Shown: positions 39,104 through 47,707 of the stretch, in pieces
Numbering within the stretch: the stretch's first letter is position 1
Layout of the letters: each line of letters starts with the position of its first letter
Source: Mariniflexile gromovii
GTDB taxonomy: Bacteria > Bacteroidota > Bacteroidia > Flavobacteriales > Flavobacteriaceae
Direction of reading: 5' to 3'
Assembly (NCBI RefSeq): GCF_017814435.1
Contig: NZ_JAGJCB010000017.1
Coordinates: 16,944 to 80,943, forward strand
Length of the DNA stretch: 64,000 bases
The notes under the pieces: model-generated
What the model was told of the DNA's origin: nothing
Databases searched by the model: none
What the model saw: the letters and a program-made list of their open reading frames with translations, nothing else
Made by a program: the position numbers and the translations under genes

Positions 39104-39726
39104 AATAAATGCTCTTTTAATGATTTGAAAATAGCGTCGAAAACAGCTATGTCTTTTGTTTCTGGAAGATGAATTTGAATGTTATAATGCATTTCCGTGG
39201 TTATTTGTTTATTAATAATTTCTCCGATTTGTTTTGGATTATCGTATTTTGGTTCTTCCTCAGTTTGATATTCCTGAGAGTCAATTTTAGAAAGTGAAGT
39301 GTTTGAGAAATCAGCCAAATTAGATAAATCTTTAAAAGTATTTGCCATTAAATCAAGAACTTTGTCAGTTTTTCTACCTTGGAAAATAGTTTTCATTTTG
39401 TTTTTGACTTCACTCTTTGTCATTTTTTGAGCGTTTTTATTAAGCTGAAACAAATCGGAATATGCATCTTTAATACATTCTCCTAGGACTTTTTTTGTTC
39501 TTGTCTGATCTATAAATGCAAAATAAGTTTCTGTTGGTACCCCATTTCCATCAAGTAAGCCTAAATCTTTAAATAACTTTAGGTAAAGACGGTCATTCGT
39601 ACTTTTATATCCCAATTGCTCTATAAATGCGGTTGTAAATTTATCAGGAGCCTGAGCATTTACTACGCTATCGATTATAGAATTAAGATTTTTAGTTGTA
39701 ATTAAATAGCTTTCTATCAATGACAT
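39100..39726 (-). CDS. DUF5343-like protein
   Basis: A 208-residue soluble protein. The N-terminus is helical with a winged-helix-like pattern (FIEQLGYKSTNDRLYLKLFKDLGLLDGNG), a charged linker rich in Glu and Lys follows, and the end MHYNIQIHLPETKDIAVFDAIFKSL is a distinctive tail. The whole reads like DUF5343. Its gene is first in the pair with the HEPN gene, the order expected for an antitoxin or sensor before an effector. Function unknown; the DNA-binding suggestion is inference. Confidence 0.7.
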   Translation of the reverse strand: MSLIESYLITTKNLNSIIDSVVNAQAPDKFTTAFIEQLGYKSTNDRLYLKLFKDLGLLDGNGVPTETYFAFIDQTRTKKVLGECIKDAYSDLFQLNKNAQKMTKSEVKNKMKTIFQGRKTDKVLDLMANTFKDLSNLADFSNTSLSKIDSQEYQTEEEPKYDNPKQIGEIINKQITTEMHYNIQIHLPETKDIAVFDAIFKSLKEHLL

Positions 39727-39826
39727 ATTTTTATATTTAAATTCGTGGAAATGTTTGAATAAACTTTTGAAATAGTTTTATTTACGAATTTAGATGTTTT
39801 TTCTGATTATTCAAACTGAAAATTCA

Positions 39827-42010
39827 TCACAGTACCAACAACCCATTATCCCGTAAAACATTCATAGGTTTCGAAAACCAAAACAATTCAAAATCTTCAA
39901 ATTGGGTTTCAAAATCTTTTTTTAATTCTGAAAAGGAGGGAAGTTGGTTGTTGTTTATGTTTAAAGCGTCTAATTGGTTTAAAAACCAGCTGCCTTTATC
40001 TTTATCTAAAGTAATATCAAACGTATCGGTTGTGGTATGAAAGGTGAGTTTTAGCGAATAAAATGTATTGCCTTTTTTCGATTTAGATTGTTCGGTTACT
40101 AAAGGTTTGGTGCCCAACCACATAATTTTTGCGGTGGGTTTTATGTTGAAATTGGTTTCGGTTTCTAAACACTGGTAGATAAAATCGGGATTGATCGTGG
40201 TTTTTGGTATTTTAAAATCGAACCAATCCTGCAACGGCATGTCGAAGCCAATACCGTGCATAAAATTGAAAAGTGATTTTTTTAACCCGAAACTAAATTG
40301 GCTGTGGTCTATACCTGTGGTATCGGTAAAGTCCACATCGTTATTGGCAAAGGTGATGTTTTTTGTGTTGGGAATGATGTGATAATCAGCCGGATTTAAC
40401 CCTATTGGGCTATGCGCCGTTAATGCAAACTGGTGCCAAAACCCCGATTGCAACACGCCAATTTCGAATAACTGACGCACCATTTCCAAACTATCCACCG
40501 TTTCTTGTATGGTTTGCGTGGGGTAGCCATACATTAAATAGGCATGCACCATCATGTTGGCTTCGGTAAAATTGCGGGTTACTTGCGCCACTTGTGCTAC
40601 GGTAACGCCTTTGTCTATGAGTTTTAATAAGCGGTCCGAAGCCACTTCCAAACCACCAGAAACCGCAATACAACCCGATGCTTTTAGCAACAAACATAAA
40701 TCTTTGGTGAAGTTTTTTTCAAACCGGATGTTAGTCCACCAAGTAACGGTCAATTTCCGTTTGATGATTTCCAGGGCCAAGGCTTTCATAAGGGCAGGAG
40801 GTGCTGCTTCATCTACAAAATGGAAGCCGGTTTCCCCAGTTTGTTCTATAAGTTGTACCATACGGTCTACCAATAATTTGGCAGCAATGGGTTCGTAAAT
40901 TTTAATGTAGTCTAGAGAAATATCGCAAAAAGTACATTTTCCCCAATAGCAACCGTGTGCCATGGTGAGTTTGTTCCAACGGCCATCGCTCCATAAACTG
41001 TGCATGGGGTTGGCAATTTCAATAACCGAAATGTAGTCTTTCAACAATAAATCGGAATAATCGGGGGTGCCAATATCTGCTTGTTTGTAGTCTGGTTTGG
41101 TGCTGTTGTTTTTGTAAACGACTGCGCCGTTTTCTAATATAAAAGTGCGCTTGTACTCCCCTCCTTTGGAGGGGTTGGGGGAGGATAATAATTCGATGGG
41201 TAATTCACCATCATCTAAGGTGATAAAGTCAAAAAATTCGAATACCCTAACATCGGTTACGGACCGTAATTCAGTATTTGGAAAACCGCCACCCATGGCT
41301 ACTTTTATGTTTGGGTAGTTGGTTTTTATGTGTTGCGCACAACGAAAAGCACTGTATAAATTCCCTGGAAATGGTACTGAAAAACATACCAATTTGGGTT
41401 GGATGCTTTTTAGTTTGCCATCTAGGATTTTTAAGGTGATGTCGTCTATAAAAGTGGGCTCGTCTTGTAAATGTGCATAGAGTTCATCAAACGCATTGGC
41501 ACTTTGCCCCAAGCGTTCGGCATAACGACTGAAACCAAAATTGGGATCGATGCATTCAATGATAAAATCGGATAAATCTTCTAGATACAAGGTGGCCAAA
41601 TGTTTTGCCTTGTCTTGCATGCCCATGGAACCGAATGCCCAGTCTAAATCGTCTAACTGGTTGAAACGGGAAGCACGGGGTAAAAAATTATCAGTGCAAA
41701 TTTGTCTGGCAAGTGTTGGTTTTTTGCCTTGAAGAAAGGCGATAATATCTTCTAACGGTTGTAAATAGGCATGTTTTAAAGCGTAAATGCGTTGGCAATT
41801 TTCTGACTGGATGCTGTTGTTTTCAAAAGCAATTTCGAAAAGGTCTTGAAAGGTGTCTTTTTTGAAAAGTTCTAAAATGACTTCAATGCCCAAATCGGAT
41901 TGAAATGCACTAATGTTTTTGGTATTTAAAAAACCTTTTAGGTATGCCGTTGCAGGATACGGTGTGTTTAATTGCGTAAACGGTGGCGTGATGAGTAAAA
42001 GGTCTTTCAA
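39827..42010 (-). CDS. B12-binding-domain radical SAM protein
   Basis: A 727-residue protein. The N-terminus (LLLITPPFTQLNTPYPATAYLKGFL) resembles the cobalamin-binding domain of the BchE/HpnP-like group, followed by a radical SAM barrel with Cys354, Cys359 and Cys362 in GCYWGKCTFCD. This is C-x4-C-x2-C and not the textbook C-x3-C-x2-C. A Ser-Pro-rich ten-residue insert near 276-285 (SSPNPSKGGE) is encoded by a palindromic repeat. Product unknown. No neighbour suggests a pathway. Confidence 0.88.
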   Translation of the reverse strand: MKDLLLITPPFTQLNTPYPATAYLKGFLNTKNISAFQSDLGIEVILELFKKDTFQDLFEIAFENNSIQSENCQRIYALKHAYLQPLEDIIAFLQGKKPTLARQICTDNFLPRASRFNQLDDLDWAFGSMGMQDKAKHLATLYLEDLSDFIIECIDPNFGFSRYAERLGQSANAFDELYAHLQDEPTFIDDITLKILDGKLKSIQPKLVCFSVPFPGNLYSAFRCAQHIKTNYPNIKVAMGGGFPNTELRSVTDVRVFEFFDFITLDDGELPIELLSSPNPSKGGEYKRTFILENGAVVYKNNSTKPDYKQADIGTPDYSDLLLKDYISVIEIANPMHSLWSDGRWNKLTMAHGCYWGKCTFCDISLDYIKIYEPIAAKLLVDRMVQLIEQTGETGFHFVDEAAPPALMKALALEIIKRKLTVTWWTNIRFEKNFTKDLCLLLKASGCIAVSGGLEVASDRLLKLIDKGVTVAQVAQVTRNFTEANMMVHAYLMYGYPTQTIQETVDSLEMVRQLFEIGVLQSGFWHQFALTAHSPIGLNPADYHIIPNTKNITFANNDVDFTDTTGIDHSQFSFGLKKSLFNFMHGIGFDMPLQDWFDFKIPKTTINPDFIYQCLETETNFNIKPTAKIMWLGTKPLVTEQSKSKKGNTFYSLKLTFHTTTDTFDITLDKDKGSWFLNQLDALNINNNQLPSFSELKKDFETQFEDFELFWFSKPMNVLRDNGLLVL
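41156..41183. repeat. Palindromic GC-rich repeat inside the radical SAM gene
   Basis: CCCCTCC-TTT-GGAGGGG nested in CTCCCC...GGGGGAG, in an otherwise AT-rich gene. It encodes SSPNPSKGGE in frame. I recall similar 'NPSKGG' insertions in other Bacteroidota proteins. Confidence 0.7.
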
Positions 42011-42184
42011 AATGTGGTATTAAAATATATGGCAAATATAATTGAAAACTTGTACTTGTAGCATTCAATATCGCGCAAAGGCGCAAAGCCGCGAAGAATC
42101 TAAGTTGCAAAGTTTCAATGTTGAAAAGTTGATAGTGAAAATTCTTGAAGTTACCGTTTTGGTTGAAATTGGTTTTTTAGTTTT

Positions 42185-42275
42185 CCTAACACCTAACACC
42201 TAACACCTAACACCTAACACCTAACACCTAACACCTAACACCTAACACCTAACACCTAACACCTAACACCTAACT
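42185..42275. repeat. Heptamer array (CCTAACA)x12 plus one variant
   Basis: Twelve perfect units at 42185-42268, then CCTAACT and CCTAATC. The array reaches into the last codons of the tRNA-dihydrouridine synthase gene (stop TAG, plus strand CTA at 42270-42272). Confidence 0.97.
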
Positions 42276-43229
42276 CCTAATCGTTCTCTCACTATTTAAA
42301 ATTTCAGCAACCGCTTGCAAGTATGCTTTTTTATTGCCTGCTTTTTTGATTTTTTTATAGGTTTTTTGCGGATTGGAAAAGGACTGCGAAAAGTATTCCC
42401 AGAAGCCCAACATTTTCATTTTAATAGGGGTTGGTCCAGAAAGTGCCGCATCGTATTGTTGGTAGATGGTATCGTGAAATTCGCTAAAAATTTGCCAGCG
42501 GTTTTGGGGGTATTCGGTAGTATTGTTTTTAATCATGCTGGGTAAAAACGGGTCTGCTATGAGTCCGCGACCAATCATGAAATGGTTGATGCTTGGGAAA
42601 CGCTCCTGCATCTCTTGAAACTTGGTAACCGAAGTGATATCACCATTATAATACAGTTTGTGTTTGGTGCTTTCCACACATTTTTGAAAGGCTTCTAAAT
42701 TAACGCCGCCTTTGTACAGTTGCTTGCCAATACGTGCATGTATGGCGATGTTTTTAAGCGGATAGTTATCAAGAATGGGGAATACATCTAAAATTTCTTC
42801 AGGGTTTTCGTAACCCATGCGCATTTTCATGGACACGACAACGTCGGTTTCGTTATGTGCGCGTTCCAAAATGTGATTTATTTTTTCGGGGTTGCATATT
42901 AGTCCGGAGCCCATGCCTTGTTTGGTAACCATGGGGTAAGGACAGCCCAAATTCCAGTTAAGTTCTTTATAGCCCAATTCCTGAATGTATTTAACAACGA
43001 ATAAAAACTCGTCGGCATCATTCGTCATGACTTGCGGAATAACTTCTAATGTGGCATTGTTTTCGGGGTTTAAATCGCGTTGGTACGACGACTTTATAAC
43101 CATTTTACCATCTAACCGAATGTAGGGTGCGTAAAAGGTATCGATGCCACCAAAAAAATGATGGAAGGCGTTGCGAAACCTAAAATCGGTAAAACCCTGC
43201 AACGGGGAAGAAAGTAATGTGATGGCCAT
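42270..43229 (-). CDS. tRNA-dihydrouridine synthase
   Basis: A 319-residue Dus protein (flavin enzyme reducing uridines in tRNA D-loops). It shows LSSPLQGFTDFRFR at the start, the catalytic Cys in NWNLGCPYPMVTKQGMGSGL and the FMN-phosphate region YYNGDITSVTKF and GRGLIADPF. The C-terminal helical tRNA-binding domain contains FWEYFSQSF. DusB-like by length. The last residues NSERTIRS come from the edge of the heptamer array, so an extra or lost unit would alter its 3' end only slightly. Confidence 0.92.
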   Translation of the reverse strand: MAITLLSSPLQGFTDFRFRNAFHHFFGGIDTFYAPYIRLDGKMVIKSSYQRDLNPENNATLEVIPQVMTNDADEFLFVVKYIQELGYKELNWNLGCPYPMVTKQGMGSGLICNPEKINHILERAHNETDVVVSMKMRMGYENPEEILDVFPILDNYPLKNIAIHARIGKQLYKGGVNLEAFQKCVESTKHKLYYNGDITSVTKFQEMQERFPSINHFMIGRGLIADPFLPSMIKNNTTEYPQNRWQIFSEFHDTIYQQYDAALSGPTPIKMKMLGFWEYFSQSFSNPQKTYKKIKKAGNKKAYLQAVAEILNSERTIRS

Positions 43230-43266
43230 TTGAAAATTGTGTTGTGCAAATATAGGGGGGAAATAT

Positions 43267-43301
43267 GAATTACGAATTACGAATTGTGAATTACGAATTC
43301 G
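43267..43301. repeat. Heptamer tandem repeat (GAATTAC) about 5 units
   Basis: GAATTAC twice, GAATTGT, GAATTAC, GAATTCG. It sits between the Dus start and the MOSC stop. Confidence 0.7.
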
Positions 43302-43311
43302 CTGTTAATGG

Positions 43312-43947
43312 CTATTTTATATACTCACTTAATTTATCTCTTTTGTATTGAGGAAGTGCATCGATATTTATTGCTAATTTTAGGTGGTCTTGATTTCTGT
43401 TTTCAGAAAAAAGCAATTTATGAAACTGCGCTGTGGTTAAGCTGTTTTTTGCTTTTTCTATAAGTTGGAAATGGTCGCCTGTTTTTACGAAGCCTTCTTC
43501 TAAAATACGAACGTAGGTACCGGGGCAACCGTGTTTAACAAATTGTTTTAAAACTCTTTGTGTGCCGAATTTTACCCCAAATTTATAACAAGGTTCTCGC
43601 GGTTGGGTTATTTGTACCAATGCCGAACCTAGTTTGTAAATATCACCTATATGAATTTTTGTTTCATCTAAATCTTTTACGGTTAGGTTTTCGCCAAACA
43701 TGCCCCAATTCCAATCTAAATTCGGGTATAGGTTTTTCCAGTAGGCATAATGGTTTTCTGAAAACAAATAACATGCTTTAAACTCGCCACCGTGGTTTTC
43801 TCTATCTGAAACTTCATCACCCTTAACGGTTTCTTTACCTAAATAAATAGGTTGGTTTGTGGGCGTTTTGTAGATGCCTGTAATAACTGTTTCGCCATCA
43901 AAAATAATGGTGGTAGGTTTTGCTATGTTGGTGGATATGACTTGCAT
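43312..43947 (-). CDS. MOSC domain protein (YiiM-like)
   Basis: A 211-residue MOSC protein. Motifs: GVKFGT-type region (CYKFGVKFGTQ), GENLTVKDL, REPCYK with the conserved Cys, and GGEFKACYLFSENHYAYW. MOSC proteins handle sulfur or molybdenum-cofactor-dependent reactions such as reduction of N-hydroxylated compounds. The YiiM size class fits. No partner gene. Confidence 0.88.
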   Translation of the reverse strand: MQVISTNIAKPTTIIFDGETVITGIYKTPTNQPIYLGKETVKGDEVSDRENHGGEFKACYLFSENHYAYWKNLYPNLDWNWGMFGENLTVKDLDETKIHIGDIYKLGSALVQITQPREPCYKFGVKFGTQRVLKQFVKHGCPGTYVRILEEGFVKTGDHFQLIEKAKNSLTTAQFHKLLFSENRNQDHLKLAINIDALPQYKRDKLSEYIK

Positions 43948-43967
43948 GGATTAAAAATAATAAAAAT

Positions 43968-44095
43968 AGGCTGTCTGAAAAGTGCAAAAATTTTATTTGT
44001 CAGGTTGAGCTTGTCGAAACCGATATTGATCATCGGTAAATTGAAATATTTCGACAAGCTCAATATGGCATAGAACTACACTTTTCAGACAGCCT
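43968..44095. repeat. Nested palindromic element, 128 bp
   Basis: Outer arms AGGCTGTCTGAAAAGTG (43968-43984) and CACTTTTCAGACAGCCT (44079-44095) are perfect 17-bp inverted repeats. Inside lie GAGCTTGTCGAAA / TTTCGACAAGCTC arms, and inside these CCGAT-ATTGATC-ATCGG. It looks like a MITE or a REP inserted in a terminator-like hairpin; it lies between the MOSC start and the FKBP stop. Confidence 0.8.
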
Positions 44096-44122
44096 CTTCG
44101 TATAAAATGTAAAAATTAGCCT

Positions 44123-44572
44123 TTAATTAACCGATAGGAGTTCTACATCAAAAATTAATACAGAACCACCAGGAATGGTATAATAATCATCATTTCCATA
44201 ACCTAAATGCGCAGGAATTAACAATATACCACTGCCGCCTTCTTTAAAATAGGTGATCCCTTCGGTCCACCCTTTTATAACCTGTTTTAAGTTCGTTGTG
44301 TATCCTTCAGTATTTTCATCAAACACATTACCATTTAAAAAATAACCTTTATATGCAATGGTTACATTACTAGAGGTGGTAGGTTGTGCGCCTGTGCCCG
44401 GAGTATCGATAACATAATATAAACCCGAGCTGCTTTTTTGGGCTGTTAAATTGTTTTCAGCAATATACGCTTGAATTTGTTCATCGTTTTTAACTACATA
44501 ATCTACCGTTTCATCTTTGCTACAAGCTGTAAATAGCACTAGAGCAACGGTTAATAATAAAATGTTTTTCAT
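44123..44572 (-). CDS. FKBP-type peptidyl-prolyl isomerase, lipoprotein
   Basis: A 149-residue lipoprotein (lipobox FTAC, Cys17) with an FKBP domain (IAYKGYFLNGNVFDENTEGYTTNLKQVIKGWTEGI, IPAHLGYGNDDYYTIPGGSVLIFDVELL). It likely helps fold proteins in the periplasm or outer membrane. Several active-site aromatics appear as usual. Confidence 0.93.
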   Translation of the reverse strand: MKNILLLTVALVLFTACSKDETVDYVVKNDEQIQAYIAENNLTAQKSSSGLYYVIDTPGTGAQPTTSSNVTIAYKGYFLNGNVFDENTEGYTTNLKQVIKGWTEGITYFKEGGSGILLIPAHLGYGNDDYYTIPGGSVLIFDVELLSVN

Positions 44573-44602
44573 ATTTTTTTTAGCAAATATAATTTAATCC
44601 AT

Positions 44603-45295
44603 TTATGCAAAAGCATATTTGTCTACCTTTTTAAAGCTAAGTATTCTGTTTCCGTTCTCATCGTAAAAATATAGATTTAGTTTGTCTCTTTGGTAGCTTA
44701 CTACATTGTTTAATGCTTCATTATATGTATCGGGAATATTCATATCAAAACACATTTTTCTGGTTGAAGCTATGGCGCCAAATATTATGTTTTCTGAAGT
44801 TATATCTTTAATATCGCCTGTGTAATTATTGCACCCGTCGTTACCAAACACTCTCATTTCTGTAAGGTTTATTTCTAAACTTGGTGCTTTTTCTGTTGAA
44901 GTAATGGCTTCTTCATTAATATGTGTCACTACCCAAATATCATGCAACGCTATTTTTGTGTCCTGTTTTTTTTCAAGAACTTCAATAAGTTTGTATGAGA
45001 TGGAAGACGCATCAGCAGGTATGTTTTTTTGTTCTTTAGGAGTTTCTGAAACTTTAATTTTTTGATAGTAACCGGGTTCAAAAGTAAATCCGTCTATAGG
45101 GGCATAAAAATAAGTCCATTGTGCTTGTTCTAAATCATCACCTTTAAAAACTTGTAGGCATTGTGTTTTTCCGGCACCTGAATCGCATTTTTTTTTGGTA
45201 CTATTTACCCAATACGTATTTGATTTTGTAGATGAACAAGACGTGTTTAAAATAGCTAAAAGTATGATGGCGGTAATTGGTTTTAAAATTGACAT
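44603..45295 (-). CDS. DUF4377 and META domain lipoprotein
   Basis: A 230-residue lipoprotein (lipobox LNTSC, Cys20). The first half (YWVNSTKKKCDSGAGKTQCLQVFKGD, IDGFTFEPGYYQKIKV) is DUF4377. The second half (MRVFGNDGCNNYTGDI, ASTRKMC) is a META/HslJ domain. The combination is common in Bacteroidota envelope proteins of unknown role, sometimes linked to heat or antibiotic stress. Confidence 0.87.
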   Translation of the reverse strand: MSILKPITAIILLAILNTSCSSTKSNTYWVNSTKKKCDSGAGKTQCLQVFKGDDLEQAQWTYFYAPIDGFTFEPGYYQKIKVSETPKEQKNIPADASSISYKLIEVLEKKQDTKIALHDIWVVTHINEEAITSTEKAPSLEINLTEMRVFGNDGCNNYTGDIKDITSENIIFGAIASTRKMCFDMNIPDTYNEALNNVVSYQRDKLNLYFYDENGNRILSFKKVDKYAFA

Positions 45296-45402
45296 AGTTT
45301 CTTTTTTGTATTGATTTTTTTATGAATTTCAAAGGTCTTGCCAATTTTATAGTTTTTAAGTTAAAGAAATGTTATTATATGATTTTATATTTTAGGCCAT
45401 AA

Positions 45403-45443
45403 AAAAACCACTTTGTTTTTGCAAAGTGGTTTTGGTTTTTATA
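45403..45443. terminator. Terminator of htpG
   Basis: AACCACTTTG pairs with CAAAGTGGTT around a five-base loop, A-run before and T-run after. Confidence 0.85.
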
Positions 45444-45499
45444 AAATACTGAAACTATTTCAGTTTTGAACTGTTTATAAATCTAAACAGTCTAAAAAT

Positions 45500-47407
45500 C
45501 TATTTAATCATCTCGTAACTACGTTTGATGAACTTGGTAAGTTCTTCACCTTTTAGCAAGCCTTGAGATAAACGCGCTAAATCTAAACTTTGGTTAATTA
45601 AACGCTCTTGTTTGGCTTTTGTTTTGGTTTCTAAAATCTCACCAACCAATTTAGAGTTTGTGTTCACTACCAAGTTGTACATTTCTGGCATATTGCCAAA
45701 CATATTCATACCACCACCAGTTGCTTGCATTTCTTTCATACGGCGCATAAATTCTGGTTGTGTGATAATGAATGGTGACGCATCACTATCCATAGATTCT
45801 AATTGTACCATGAATTTTTCAGAAGGAATCACTTCTTTTAAAAGCGTTTCAAGTTCAGTTTTTTGTTCATCGGTCAATTTAGAAATTTTGGTTTCTTCCT
45901 TCTTGATTAAATTATCAATATGGTCGCCATCAACACGAGCAAAAGAGATGTTTTCTTTAGAAGTCTCTAGTTTTTGGATTAAATGTGATACAATGGGCGA
46001 ATCCAACAACAGTACCTCATAACCTTTTGCTTTAGCTGTTTCAATGTAGGCGTGTTGCGCATCTTTGTTAGAAGCATATAAAATAACAAGCTTATCATCT
46101 TTATCAGTTTGGTTTGCTTTTATCTTATTGTATAATTCATCGTAAGTATAATGGGTGCCATCTACGGTTGGGTACAGTGCAAAATCACCTGCTCTTTCAA
46201 AGAATTTTTCTTCAGAAAGCATACCGTATTCAATCACAATTTTAATATCGTTCCATTTAGCTTCAAAATCTTCACGGTTATTATTGAATAACGATTTTAA
46301 TTTATCGGCCACTTTTCTGGTGATGTAAGATGAAATCTTTTTAACCGCACCATCAGCTTGTAAATAACTACGTGATACGTTTAATGGAATGTCTGGAGAA
46401 TCGATAACACCACGAAGCATGGTTAAAAACTCAGGAACAATGCCTTCCACGTTATCGGTAACATAAACTTGATTTTGGTACAGTTGGATTTTATCTTTTT
46501 GTATTTGCATGTCGTTAGACAATTTTGGGAAATACAAAATACCAGTTAAGTTGAACGGATAATCTACGTTTAGGTGGATGTTAAATAAAGGCTCTTCAAA
46601 TTGCATTGGGTACAACTCGCGGTAGAAGTCTTTATAATCTTTGTCTTCTAAATCTGCTGGCTGTTTTGTCCAAGCAGGAGTAGGGTTGTTGATGATGTTA
46701 TCAACTGTGATTTTACGATGAGGTTCTTTAGTTTCCTTACCGTCTTTATCTTTAATCGTTGCAGGTTCGTGCTCTGGGTCGTTAATTTCTTTGGTTCCAA
46801 ATTTAATAGGAATAGGCATGAATTTGTTATATTTTAATAACAGTTCTCTAATTCTGCTTTCTTCTAAAAATTCGGTAGAATCATCTGCAATGTGAAGGAT
46901 GATTTCAGTACCTCTATCTTCTTTAGTACCTTCTTCCAAGGTAAATTCCGGAGACCCATCACAAGACCAATGTGCAGCTGGTGCTCCTGTATGAGATTTG
47001 GTTATAATCTCTACTTTTTCGGCTACCATGAATGCTGAATAGAAACCAAGACCAAAATGTCCAATAATACCAGAATCTTTAGCAGAATCTTTATACTTAT
47101 CTAAAAACTCTTCAGCTCCAGAAAAAGCAACTTGGTTTATGTATTTTTCTACTTCTTCAGCAGTCATACCTAAACCTTGGTCAATAACATGAAGTTTTTT
47201 GCCTTCTTTATCAATCTTAACCTCAATTTGTGGATTGCCGTATTCTGATTTAGACTCTCCAATACTTGTAAGATGCTTTAGTTTTAAAGTGGCATCTGTA
47301 CCGTTACTAATAAGCTCACGCAAAAATATTTCGTGGTCGCTATACAAGAATTTTTTAATGAGTGGAAAAATATTTTCTACCGATACATTAATACTTCCTT
47401 TTGTCAT
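45500..47407 (-). CDS. htpG: Chaperone HtpG (Hsp90)
   Basis: A 635-residue Hsp90 homologue. The ATPase domain has ELISNGTDATLKLKHL, VIDQGLGMTAEEV, GHFGLGFYSAFMVA and GTEIILHI. The middle domain contains LPLNVSRSYLQ-like RSYLQADGAVKKI with the catalytic Arg region. The C-terminal dimerisation domain ends at about 630. Compared with E. coli (624) it is slightly longer. Confidence 0.97.
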   Translation of the reverse strand: MTKGSINVSVENIFPLIKKFLYSDHEIFLRELISNGTDATLKLKHLTSIGESKSEYGNPQIEVKIDKEGKKLHVIDQGLGMTAEEVEKYINQVAFSGAEEFLDKYKDSAKDSGIIGHFGLGFYSAFMVAEKVEIITKSHTGAPAAHWSCDGSPEFTLEEGTKEDRGTEIILHIADDSTEFLEESRIRELLLKYNKFMPIPIKFGTKEINDPEHEPATIKDKDGKETKEPHRKITVDNIINNPTPAWTKQPADLEDKDYKDFYRELYPMQFEEPLFNIHLNVDYPFNLTGILYFPKLSNDMQIQKDKIQLYQNQVYVTDNVEGIVPEFLTMLRGVIDSPDIPLNVSRSYLQADGAVKKISSYITRKVADKLKSLFNNNREDFEAKWNDIKIVIEYGMLSEEKFFERAGDFALYPTVDGTHYTYDELYNKIKANQTDKDDKLVILYASNKDAQHAYIETAKAKGYEVLLLDSPIVSHLIQKLETSKENISFARVDGDHIDNLIKKEETKISKLTDEQKTELETLLKEVIPSEKFMVQLESMDSDASPFIITQPEFMRRMKEMQATGGGMNMFGNMPEMYNLVVNTNSKLVGEILETKTKAKQERLINQSLDLARLSQGLLKGEELTKFIKRSYEMIK

Positions 47408-47707
47408 AATATAATTGTTTTAATTTTTCATTCCTTCAGAAGAAGGGAATCTGATTAATTTATAGTTTTAATTTACTACCAAGTGAATAGTCAAAAAAAG
47501 TACCAAGAGTGAAAAGGTGACAAACTGACACGACTTTTTTATAAAAAAAAAGTAAATACCAAATGTTATAAATATCAAATTTCAATTGCTGAGAATTTAA
47601 TTGTTCTATTGGAATTTGGAATTTATGTTTTCTTTTTGGGATTTATATTTTGGTTATTGGAATTTTGTTTGAGTTGTTGTACTTTGTGTGTATAAATTAA
47701 GAAAGAA

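Noticed and set aside
42185..42275. CRISPR array
   Set aside because: Units are 7 bases with no spacers; a simple tandem repeat.
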